Below are positions 1 through 5,821 of a DNA stretch of 6,585 nt, piece after piece; positions within the stretch are counted from its first letter, which is position 1, and the number at the start of each line of letters is the position of its first letter. The translations under genes were made by a program, and so were the position numbers. Under the pieces are notes generated by a model. That model saw nothing but the letters and a program-made list of their open reading frames with translations. It searched no databases and was not told the DNA's origin. The DNA comes from Sulfurovaceae bacterium. GTDB taxonomy: Bacteria; Campylobacterota; Campylobacteria; Campylobacterales; Sulfurovaceae. The stretch spans positions 10,707 through 17,291 of the forward strand of contig JAOZOG010000028.1 of assembly GCA_029933395.1 (NCBI GenBank). Reading direction: 5' to 3'.

Positions 1-27
1 AAGCCCGAGGAGTTGAAATATGTTTAA
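1..27 (+). CDS. Possible C-terminal tail of an upstream gene (partial)
   Basis: Reading from base 1 gives eight sense codons (KPEELKYV) and a TAA at 25-27. This would end 8 bases inside argJ, an overlap typical of genes in one operon. The tail is charged and looks like a normal bacterial C-terminus, but eight codons cannot be identified or shown to be coding. Of the other two + frames, one hits a TGA at 14-16 and the other runs on through argJ out of frame. If real, argJ is translated downstream of another gene and may have no promoter of its own here. Confidence 0.3.
   Translation, partial: KPEELKYV
7..12 (+). promoter_or_regulatory. Ribosome binding site of argJ
   Basis: GAGGAG lies 7 bases before the ATG at 20. 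This is ideal Shine-Dalgarno spacing and supports that ATG as the argJ start. Confidence 0.8.
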
Positions 28-1234
28 ATTGTTTCCCGTCAAAAAGGGACTGGAGAATGTTCCCGGCTTTTATTGTGATGCCGTCAATGTCGGAATGCGT
101 ACCAATCCTGCCAATGATTCCACTACCGATACAGTTGACGGAGATGTCGCTTTCATCCGGAGCGATACCCCCTGTGCCATCGCAGCGGTTTTCACCGCCA
201 ACCGTTTCCGTGCAGCCCCCATCCGGCACTATCTGCGCTATCCCGAAGGATTTCTCAGTGACTTTGTCCTGATCAATGCCAAAAATGCCAATGCAATGAC
301 CGGCGAGAAAGGGATCGAGGATATCGATATGCTCTTTGCCGAACTGGGGAAGCGCATCCCTCTCACCAATCCCATCATGAGCTCCACCGGCGTGATCGGA
401 TACCGTCTCGACAGGGAGAAGATCGCTTCCGCTTTCGACCGTTTTGACTACAATGCCAAAGAGAGTGACAAAACAGCACGCGCCATTATGACCACCGATA
501 GTTTCAAAAAAGAACTCTGCTACCGTGTCGAACTTGAAAACGGTGAAACATTCCATATCGCTGCGATCTGCAAAGGAGCGGGAATGATCAATCCTGCAAT
601 GGCGACGATGCTCTGCTTCGTTATCACCGATGCTACCGTACCAGGCGGAGAGATGCAGCCGATGCTGCAGGAAGCTGCAGCCGGCTCCTTCAACCGTATC
701 TCCGTCGATGGCGACACCTCCACCAATGATACCCTAATGCTGCTCTCCAACGGTCAGAGCGGCATCTATAACAAAGAGGCTTTCAAGATCGCACTGGAGA
801 AGATCACCTTCGAAATGGCGATGATGATTCTCAAGGATGGTGAAGGCGCCAACAAGCTGGTTGCCTTCGAAGTCAAAGGGGCAGTGAATGACCAGGAAGC
901 AGAGCGTGCCGCCAGAGCACTGAGCAACTCTCTCCTGGTCAAAACGGCACTCTTCGGGGAAGATCCCAACTGGGGACGTATCGCCTCCACCATCGGAGCA
1001 AGCGGTATCGAGTGCGATGATACAAAATTGACCATCCACTACGACGATCTTCTGATCTACTCCGACAAATTCAGAGAACTGGACAGTGAACGCGAAGAGA
1101 AGGCGTACAAAATTATGAAACAGGAGAGCTTCCATGTCACCTGCGACCTGGGACTGGGAGAGGGGAGTTTCACTGCCTACGGTTGTGATCTCAGCTACGA
1201 CTATGTCAAAATCAATGCGGAGTACCGTACCTGA
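20..1234 (+). CDS. argJ: ArgJ, glutamate N-acetyltransferase / ornithine acetyltransferase
   Basis: ArgJ moves the acetyl group from N-acetylornithine to glutamate, releasing ornithine and recycling the acetyl group in cytosolic arginine biosynthesis. Some members also use acetyl-CoA to acetylate glutamate; sequence alone does not settle which type this is. The 404 residues match the usual family length. Visible family motifs are STGVIG at 122-127 (the Thr-Gly oxyanion-hole region), KGAGMI at 185-190, and MATM at 194-197. In this family the precursor cleaves itself at the Ala-Thr bond, so T196 should become the N-terminal nucleophile of the beta chain. DGDTSTNDT at 230-238, GEGANK at 275-280, EDPNWGR at 314-320 and the C-terminal INAEYRT also fit. 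The ATG is supported by a GAGGAG 7 bases upstream. It is convergent with the channel gene on the other strand, with 12 bases between stops. No damage is seen. Confidence 0.97.
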   Translation: MFKLFPVKKGLENVPGFYCDAVNVGMRTNPANDSTTDTVDGDVAFIRSDTPCAIAAVFTANRFRAAPIRHYLRYPEGFLSDFVLINAKNANAMTGEKGIEDIDMLFAELGKRIPLTNPIMSSTGVIGYRLDREKIASAFDRFDYNAKESDKTARAIMTTDSFKKELCYRVELENGETFHIAAICKGAGMINPAMATMLCFVITDATVPGGEMQPMLQEAAAGSFNRISVDGDTSTNDTLMLLSNGQSGIYNKEAFKIALEKITFEMAMMILKDGEGANKLVAFEVKGAVNDQEAERAARALSNSLLVKTALFGEDPNWGRIASTIGASGIECDDTKLTIHYDDLLIYSDKFRELDSEREEKAYKIMKQESFHVTCDLGLGEGSFTAYGCDLSYDYVKINAEYRT

Positions 1235-1246
1235 GTATTAGCGCCT

Positions 1247-2932
1247 CTATGTAATAAGATAGCGGGAAATTCCCGTCGCTTTCTCTTTTCCGTGCATCAC
1301 GTAGTAGAGTTCATAGTAGTTGTTGAGGATATATTCCAGATCCTCCCTGCTCTCTTCCAGGCAGATAACCAACAATTCGTCACCAACAGCGATCTCGAAA
1401 TGATCGGGCGGCAGGAGTATCGGGCGACCATCACGCAATATCATCAGGAAGAGCAGGTCATTCTTGATTCTATAGTCTTCACGCCTGCGCCCCAGCATCT
1501 CCAATGTAATCGTCCTGCCTTTTTCCAATTCATGAACAGCGGCATAGGCTTCTTCGGCTGATATTCTGATTTCGCAGAGATTGGGATTTTCACCCATTTT
1601 TGTTACGATGCGATCCACAAGGCTTTTGCCCCATCGCTCATCCTTGTGGTTGAGATACTCGATGAAGATATTGACCAGAGGCATCGAGAGATAGTTATAG
1701 GTTTTATTGATGATGATCTCGTCGAGTATATAGTTTCGATTGATTCTGGCTGCTTTGAAGATCTGCAGGTCGATCAATTCATTCTCGCGACTGATCGTAT
1801 AGATGGAGGGGTTGTGCTTTTTGGAGAGTGCGATGACAGCCAGATTGATCAGGTCGTCTCTCGTTGCCGCGATGATCACGGCAGCCTCTTTGATGCCCGC
1901 AGCGATCAGTTTCTCTTCGATCTCATCCTCATGGTAGAGTGAATCTGATGCATCATACTCCCGGAGAGAGAGTTTGGCATCCATGAAGCGATATTCGACA
2001 CCTGCTTTGCCCAGTCCTTTCTCCAGCGCCCGACCCATCCTGCCATATCCGTAGATAATATAGATACCTCTCGGAAGCACTTCTCGTTCTTTGATTTTAA
2101 GAAGATGGCCATAGATCCACATCTCAAGCAGCCAGAGGTTGGGTGCCGTCAGGGCAAGATAGAGCCGGTTCGAAATGACCTCGAAGGGATTTTCGATATG
2201 CTCCACACCAATCGTTTCGAGAAATTCACTATTCTGCGGTGATGTCGATCGCACGATGAGGTTCATCCGCTTGTTCAGATGCTTACACATCAGCGAAGCA
2301 CGTGTATTTTTCTGTTCATCTTCGAAAAGAATGACAGCGGTTCGGCAATTCTTTTTGCGAATACCGGCTATCTCCAGCACCTTGGGATCAAAGACATCTC
2401 CACTGAAAGCAGGAATCAAGGGATGGTAATTTTCCAACCTCAACGCATCGATTGCCTGCTGGTCCCGGTCAATGACCACCATGCGCGTCTCCATCTGATT
2501 GAGTTTTCGGATCAGTGCTTTAGTGACACTGTTGTAGCCGAAAATCAGGATGAAGGATTCATCCATATTCCTGACTGCTTTGGCAAATTTCGACTTGACC
2601 ATCTCCTTGTGCAGCACCTCATCCTGTATCAGGGCCACGATCGTACCGATACCATAAAACCATCCGATGACCGTCAGGTAGATGATGAAGGAGACCCAGA
2701 GTTTCTGCGGGTAGGTGAAGTCGTAGGGGGACTCCCCGAAGCCGATCGTCGATGCCATATAGCTGACAAAATAGAACGCATCGAAGATTGACAAATGATA
2801 GACATTGCCTTCACTGTCCTGCCCGGGAATCAGCACCATTCCCAATATCGAGATAGCGAAGGTGACAATGATGATCAGAATCGGCAGCCGAAGCCTGCGT
2901 ATCACGATCCAGCTGCTGTTATTCTCTACCAT
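1247..2932 (-). CDS. Two-TM potassium channel with tandem RCK domains and TIGFGE filter
   Basis: A 561-residue inner-membrane protein that most likely conducts K+ or another cation under control of cytoplasmic ligand-binding RCK domains. Layout: TM1 about 14-36; pore helix and filter about 47-67, reading STIGFGE where classical K+ channels have TVGYGD; TM2 about 77-102. The first RCK (TrkA-N-like) domain starts near 127. Its Rossmann glycine motif is degraded (GYNSVT, 132-137), though an acidic strand end (VVIDRD, 152-157) remains. The second RCK starts near 290 with an intact GYGRMG (295-300). A TrkA-C-like domain covers about 448-530. The ATG lies 9 bases downstream of, and in frame with, the TAG of the preceding membrane-protein gene. 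No Shine-Dalgarno sequence is visible (the gap is AAAAAA), so translation probably depends on coupling. It is the last gene of the cluster. Ion selectivity and ligand cannot be read from the sequence. Confidence 0.88.
   Translation of the reverse strand: MVENNSSWIVIRRLRLPILIIIVTFAISILGMVLIPGQDSEGNVYHLSIFDAFYFVSYMASTIGFGESPYDFTYPQKLWVSFIIYLTVIGWFYGIGTIVALIQDEVLHKEMVKSKFAKAVRNMDESFILIFGYNSVTKALIRKLNQMETRMVVIDRDQQAIDALRLENYHPLIPAFSGDVFDPKVLEIAGIRKKNCRTAVILFEDEQKNTRASLMCKHLNKRMNLIVRSTSPQNSEFLETIGVEHIENPFEVISNRLYLALTAPNLWLLEMWIYGHLLKIKEREVLPRGIYIIYGYGRMGRALEKGLGKAGVEYRFMDAKLSLREYDASDSLYHEDEIEEKLIAAGIKEAAVIIAATRDDLINLAVIALSKKHNPSIYTISRENELIDLQIFKAARINRNYILDEIIINKTYNYLSMPLVNIFIEYLNHKDERWGKSLVDRIVTKMGENPNLCEIRISAEEAYAAVHELEKGRTITLEMLGRRREDYRIKNDLLFLMILRDGRPILLPPDHFEIAVGDELLVICLEESREDLEYILNNYYELYYVMHGKEKATGISRYLIT
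1263..1289 (+). terminator. Candidate intrinsic terminator for argJ
   Basis: About 30 bases after the argJ stop, CGGGA (1263-1267) can pair with TCCCG (1271-1275) around a three-base loop. A G-T pair can extend the stem, and a T-rich stretch follows (TTTCTCTTTT, 1280-1289). The stem is short and there is a gap of four bases before the T tract, so this is a weak call. It lies inside the 3' end of the convergent channel gene, which is common when convergent stops are only 12 bases apart. Confidence 0.35.
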
Positions 2933-2938
2933 TTTTTT

Positions 2939-3319
2939 CTATCTTTTGGACTTGAGTGTATCACCGACAAAGATAACCACCGAAGTGATATTGGCCAGCA
3001 GTGCACCTCCGGAGAGAGAGATGATCGCGACACTCATTTCTGTATCCATCGCATCAAGGCCATAAACTGCCAACGCCCAGACCGAAGCCGAAGCGATCAG
3101 CTGGATATCCGCCACCAGGCTGGTTGCCAGCAGTACCGATCCCACCTGTGTCTTATCGCCGAACTTAAAAATGGTCGCGATCAGATTGACGACAATGGCA
3201 GCGAAGAGCTCATATTTGCTGTGCTCTGCCAGCACTTCCGGCGTTCCGTAAAAAAACCCGAAATTGAGTGTCATCGCCAGGATAAAGAAAAATCCGGAAA
3301 GCACCTTGTTCATATTCAT
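2939..3319 (-). CDS. Small four-TM membrane protein of unknown function
   Basis: A 126-residue hydrophobic protein with about four predicted membrane segments (roughly 5-25, 36-54, 60-85 and 96-118) and a basic tail (LKSKR). I do not recognise a characterised family. From memory it resembles small integral membrane proteins labelled DUF6394 in Campylobacterota, which I could not check. It has no pore signature, no nucleotide-binding motif, and no run of spaced arginines like a voltage sensor. I chose the ATG at 3317-3319 because AAGGAG sits exactly 7 bases upstream. An upstream TTG (3323-3325) is only 1 base from that site, and the ATG at 3311-3313 is 13 bases away. It follows the RCK gene after 30 bases. 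Its TAG is in frame with the next channel gene, separated by only six bases. Position suggests an accessory membrane subunit of that channel, which is an inference. Confidence 0.8.
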   Translation of the reverse strand: MNMNKVLSGFFFILAMTLNFGFFYGTPEVLAEHSKYELFAAIVVNLIATIFKFGDKTQVGSVLLATSLVADIQLIASASVWALAVYGLDAMDTEMSVAIISLSGGALLANITSVVIFVGDTLKSKR

Positions 3320-3326
3320 TTGCAAA

Positions 3327-3332
3327 CTCCTT
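3327..3332 (-). promoter_or_regulatory. Ribosome binding site that fixes the small membrane protein start
   Basis: AAGGAG on the - strand lies 7 bases before ATG 3317-3319. It is only 1 base from the possible TTG start at 3323-3325, so the shorter 126-residue reading is preferred. Confidence 0.75.
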
Positions 3333-3349
3333 TGGTATAGTTTTTCAGA

Positions 3350-4063
3350 TCAGACACCCGCAAGTTCCATCTTGAACGAAAGGATATCGTCAGCTTTGCC
3401 CGCAAGCACCAGCGTATCCCCGGCATCGAATTTGTGGTCGACTCCCCTGCTCAGATAGATCAATTCATCGCCCATCTCCCGATCTATTACCGCCACCAGG
3501 ATCAATCCCCTTCCGTAAAAATCGATCTCTGCAGCGTGTTTTCCTTCAAGCAGTGTATCGGATTCGAGAAGGATTTCAGCAATTTTCAGATTGTTTTTTT
3601 CGAAGAAAATCGTACTGATCGCTTCAGCAACTGCCGGCTTGGTGAGATTGGTCACCAGATGCTGCGCCGAAGCTTCATAGATGTCGATGACGGTATCCGC
3701 ACCGGCATACTTCAGCTTCCGGGTATTCTCCTCGGAGTTGCTGATCGCAACGATCATCGCGTCATGATAGAGCTCCCGCAGAGAGAGTACCAGGAAGAGG
3801 TTGTTCGAAGTATGCTCCATCGCACAGTAGAGCAGATGTTTGGCAGGATTGATTCCCAGCATCCGTATCGAGTCGTTGTGTTTGGGGTTGAAGCGTTTGA
3901 TATCCTTGATACGGTCTGCAGAAGCCTCCTCATAGTTCGACTCTACCATCGTGGCAAGCTTGACATGGTGGCCGCCTTGACTCAGGTGGTGATACATATG
4001 TCTTCCGAATTTTCCATAACCAAAAAGGATCACCTCCTTCTTGTTCTCCTCGGTATACATCAT
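3350..4063 (-). CDS. Stand-alone RCK (TrkA/KtrA-like) regulatory subunit
   Basis: A soluble 237-residue protein with one RCK unit and no membrane segment. The N-terminal Rossmann domain begins VILFGYGKFG, giving G15-x-G17-x-x-G20 for nucleotide binding, with a candidate second-strand acid at E41. A TrkA-C-like domain spans about 160-230 (ending GDTLVLAGKADDI). The size matches KtrA-type single-RCK proteins rather than TrkA, which carries two RCK units in about 458 residues. Such proteins form gating rings on K+ channels or transporters and sense nucleotides or ions. Three start codons occur in a row: GTG 4066-4064, ATG 4063-4061 and ATG 4060-4058. GGGAGG at 4071-4076 is best spaced (7 bases) for the ATG at 4063, which overlaps the preceding TGA as TGATG. 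That coupling to the six-TM channel gene suggests it regulates that channel. A role with a Trk/Ktr transporter encoded elsewhere is also possible. Confidence 0.88.
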   Translation of the reverse strand: MMYTEENKKEVILFGYGKFGRHMYHHLSQGGHHVKLATMVESNYEEASADRIKDIKRFNPKHNDSIRMLGINPAKHLLYCAMEHTSNNLFLVLSLRELYHDAMIVAISNSEENTRKLKYAGADTVIDIYEASAQHLVTNLTKPAVAEAISTIFFEKNNLKIAEILLESDTLLEGKHAAEIDFYGRGLILVAVIDREMGDELIYLSRGVDHKFDAGDTLVLAGKADDILSFKMELAGV

Positions 4064-5631
4064 CACTCTACCTCCCGCTTGAAATGGGCGATCGCGGCAG
4101 GATGACCCATCACTACCAGATCATCACCCGCAAGCAGCTCTGTCTCATCGTCCGGATTGAAAAGAAAGTCTTTCTCCCCCTCCTCATTCAGTCGAACGAT
4201 ACCCAGAATGATCAGGCGGAAGGTCTTTGTCTTCAGGGCTTCGATCCGCTTGTATTCCAGAACACTCCCCGGCTCCACCTGCACCTCATCGATATGGCTT
4301 TCACCCTTGTAGGCGATGATCGAGCGAAGGGCTTCGAAGGCGACCGGCTCACCCGCATGTACGACACCCATCAGTGCTGTGATCTCTTCGGGGATGATCA
4401 CCTGATCGATTCCGGCATAGCGGAGTTTATCGGCGATCTCTTTGTCGCTGCAGCGTACTGTCACCGTCACGTCCGGATTGAGGCTTTTGACATTGATGGC
4501 GATAAAAGCGTTTTGCTCGTCATCCGAAGTGAGACAGAGCACATGGGAGATCCGCTCTTCGATACCGATCTGTTCGAAAATACTGCTCTGTGATGCATCG
4601 GCACAGATACTCCGATACCCGCTGCTGTGTGCCTTTTGCGCTATCTCCTCATCACGCTCCAGCACGATCAGTTCACGCCCCTCGGCGAGCAATCCCTGAG
4701 CGACCTTCCTGCCCATAATACCAAAGCCGCAGATTACGATGATATGACTCTTTTTTCCCACCTCCTGCACGACACGGTCTTCACGCAACTCTATCAATCG
4801 TTCACTGAAGGAGGAGACAATGATCGAAGTCATAAAGGCAATCAACCCGACCCCTGTCATAATGATCAGCATCGAAACGACACGCCCCTCCGGCGTAACC
4901 GGCGAGATATCCCCATATCCGACTGTGGAGATAGTGACCAATGCCCAGTAGAAAGCATCGAAGAGGTTCAAAATATTCGGATTGTCTCCATCCCCTTCGA
5001 AGACATAAAGCATAATCCCCGCGATAAAGACAAAGAAAGCTGTCAGAGTCAGGAGCGTGATCAGTTCAAATTTTTTGCTCTTGAGGATGAAGAGAAAACC
5101 GCTGAGACTGCGCGCATAACGCAGCATTTTGAATGCCCGGAAAAGCACCAGAATCCGCAATATCCTGATCTGGCGATAACTCGGCAAGATCGCAACCAGG
5201 TCGATGATCGCCGAAGGAGAGATAATATAGTGCCACTTGTCACGTGCGATCATCCCAACGAGCTTATAGAGCGACAAAGGGTGATGCAGATAGCGACTCT
5301 CTTCGCTGGCACGGATCACGATCTTGTGCATATCACTGTAGACCCACATCCGCACCAGATATTCGACGATAAAGATCGTCGTGACGAAGTAGAGATCATA
5401 GTCGTCCAACCACTGTGGCACAGGCTTTTTCACCCCTATCACCAGTATCAGTACACTGCTGAGAATGATAAAGATCATAAAAAAGTCGAACCATCTTTTG
5501 TAGCGGTACCGGTCATTCTCGAGCAAGTCATAGGTGAAGTCTTTGACTTTACGGTACTGTAGCGACCCCTCGATCAAATAGGCAAATCTGACGATCTTGC
5601 TGACAATGACATGATCCAGGGTTTTGGACAT
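4063..5631 (-). CDS. Six-TM voltage-sensor-type potassium channel with C-terminal RCK domain
   Basis: A 522-residue inner-membrane K+ channel of the Kch/Kv-with-RCK type. S1 is about 47-66 and S2 about 78-98. S2 contains F87-x-x-E90, the pattern of the gating-charge transfer centre. S3 is about 135-150 with D144. S4 carries R153, R156, R159, R165, K168 and R171 at three-residue steps, with one gap at L162. S5 is about 188-212, the pore holds the canonical filter TVGYGD at 236-241, and S6 is about 250-275. The RCK Rossmann domain starts near 296 with G302-F-G304-I-M-G307 and acid E325; an RCK-C domain spans about 440-520. The start is secure: an in-frame TAA lies only three codons before the ATG. 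The ribosome site is weak (AAGG, 12 bases away). It is the first gene of the cluster, behind an extended -10 promoter, and its TGA overlaps the next ATG. Voltage gating is inferred from the charges. Confidence 0.94.
   Translation of the reverse strand: MSKTLDHVIVSKIVRFAYLIEGSLQYRKVKDFTYDLLENDRYRYKRWFDFFMIFIILSSVLILVIGVKKPVPQWLDDYDLYFVTTIFIVEYLVRMWVYSDMHKIVIRASEESRYLHHPLSLYKLVGMIARDKWHYIISPSAIIDLVAILPSYRQIRILRILVLFRAFKMLRYARSLSGFLFILKSKKFELITLLTLTAFFVFIAGIMLYVFEGDGDNPNILNLFDAFYWALVTISTVGYGDISPVTPEGRVVSMLIIMTGVGLIAFMTSIIVSSFSERLIELREDRVVQEVGKKSHIIVICGFGIMGRKVAQGLLAEGRELIVLERDEEIAQKAHSSGYRSICADASQSSIFEQIGIEERISHVLCLTSDDEQNAFIAINVKSLNPDVTVTVRCSDKEIADKLRYAGIDQVIIPEEITALMGVVHAGEPVAFEALRSIIAYKGESHIDEVQVEPGSVLEYKRIEALKTKTFRLIILGIVRLNEEGEKDFLFNPDDETELLAGDDLVVMGHPAAIAHFKREVE
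4071..4076 (-). promoter_or_regulatory. Ribosome binding site of the stand-alone RCK gene
   Basis: GGGAGG on the - strand lies inside the last codons of the six-TM channel gene. It is 7 bases from the ATG at 4063-4061, 4 from the GTG and 10 from the second ATG, so it favours the TGATG-overlapping start. Confidence 0.7.
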
Positions 5632-5676
5632 AACGGATTTTTACCTTACAGAAAATCTATGACTTATTTGAAAATT

Positions 5677-5685
5677 ATTATAACA
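5677..5685 (-). promoter_or_regulatory. Extended -10 promoter of the potassium channel cluster
   Basis: On the - strand the sequence reads TGTTATAAT, a perfect TATAAT (5677-5682) with an upstream TG (5684-5685). No good TTGACA-like box occurs about 17 bases upstream, as expected for extended -10 promoters and for many Campylobacterota sigma-70 promoters. Transcription would start near 5670, giving a leader of about 38 bases before the ATG at 5631. It is the best promoter-like site seen on the - strand upstream of the four channel/RCK genes. Confidence 0.6.
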
Positions 5686-5710
5686 CTAACTTACTGTAGG
5701 GTGCCTCCAG

Positions 5711-5723
5711 TATCTTTAAGATA
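5711..5723. repeat. 13-bp perfect palindrome, possible operator
   Basis: TATCTTTAAGATA is a perfect inverted repeat (six-base arms, one central base). It is centred about 47 bases upstream of the predicted transcription start of the channel cluster, a position typical of an activator site. The AAGAT arm also takes part in a second, imperfect inverted repeat with 5734-5742. No T tract follows on either strand, so it does not look like a terminator. The binding protein is unknown. Confidence 0.35.
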
Positions 5724-5783
5724 AGGATTATTTCTTGATCTTGATGAATAAACTTTGCCACACGATTGAAGTCACGTCCCCAG

Positions 5784-5821
5784 GAAAAGCGAGGCCTCTA
5801 CCCCAGTGCTTTCTCGGCCGC
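5784..5821 (-). terminator. Weak candidate terminator of the arginine kinase gene
   Basis: On the - strand GCGGCC (5821-5816) can pair with GGCC-TC-GC (5796-5789), leaving a two-base bulge and a loop of about 19 bases, followed by TTTT (5788-5785). The hairpin overlaps the kinase stop codon. The bulge, large loop and short T tract make it doubtful, so transcription may read through into the channel genes. Confidence 0.2.

Noticed and set aside
734..1135. 133-codon open frame opposite argJ
   Set aside because: It overlaps conserved ArgJ coding sequence, and its composition is typical of an antisense frame.
1235..1246. Bidirectional terminator between argJ and the channel gene
   Set aside because: Only 12 bases lie between the stops and they contain no hairpin; the only candidate hairpin lies within the channel gene end.
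3320..3325. TTG start that would make the small membrane protein 128 residues
   Set aside because: Only one base separates it from AAGGAG, too close for initiation; the ATG six bases on has ideal spacing.
2279..3340. Open frames of 170 and 181 codons on the + strand
   Set aside because: They are shadows of the two-TM channel and small membrane genes, with low-complexity charged translation and no recognisable domain.
3434..4105. 223-codon open frame on the + strand opposite the RCK gene
   Set aside because: It is antisense to a gene with an intact GxGxxG motif and ribosome site; no family features are visible.
4627..5562. 311-codon open frame on the + strand opposite the six-TM channel
   Set aside because: It is fully antisense to a gene with clear motifs. 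Its protein is rich in D, H, Q and R with no domain, as expected from the complement of coding sequence.
5711..5742. Inverted repeats in the intergenic region as a terminator for the kinase gene
   Set aside because: They are AT-rich and weak, with no T tract on either strand; a regulatory site fits better.
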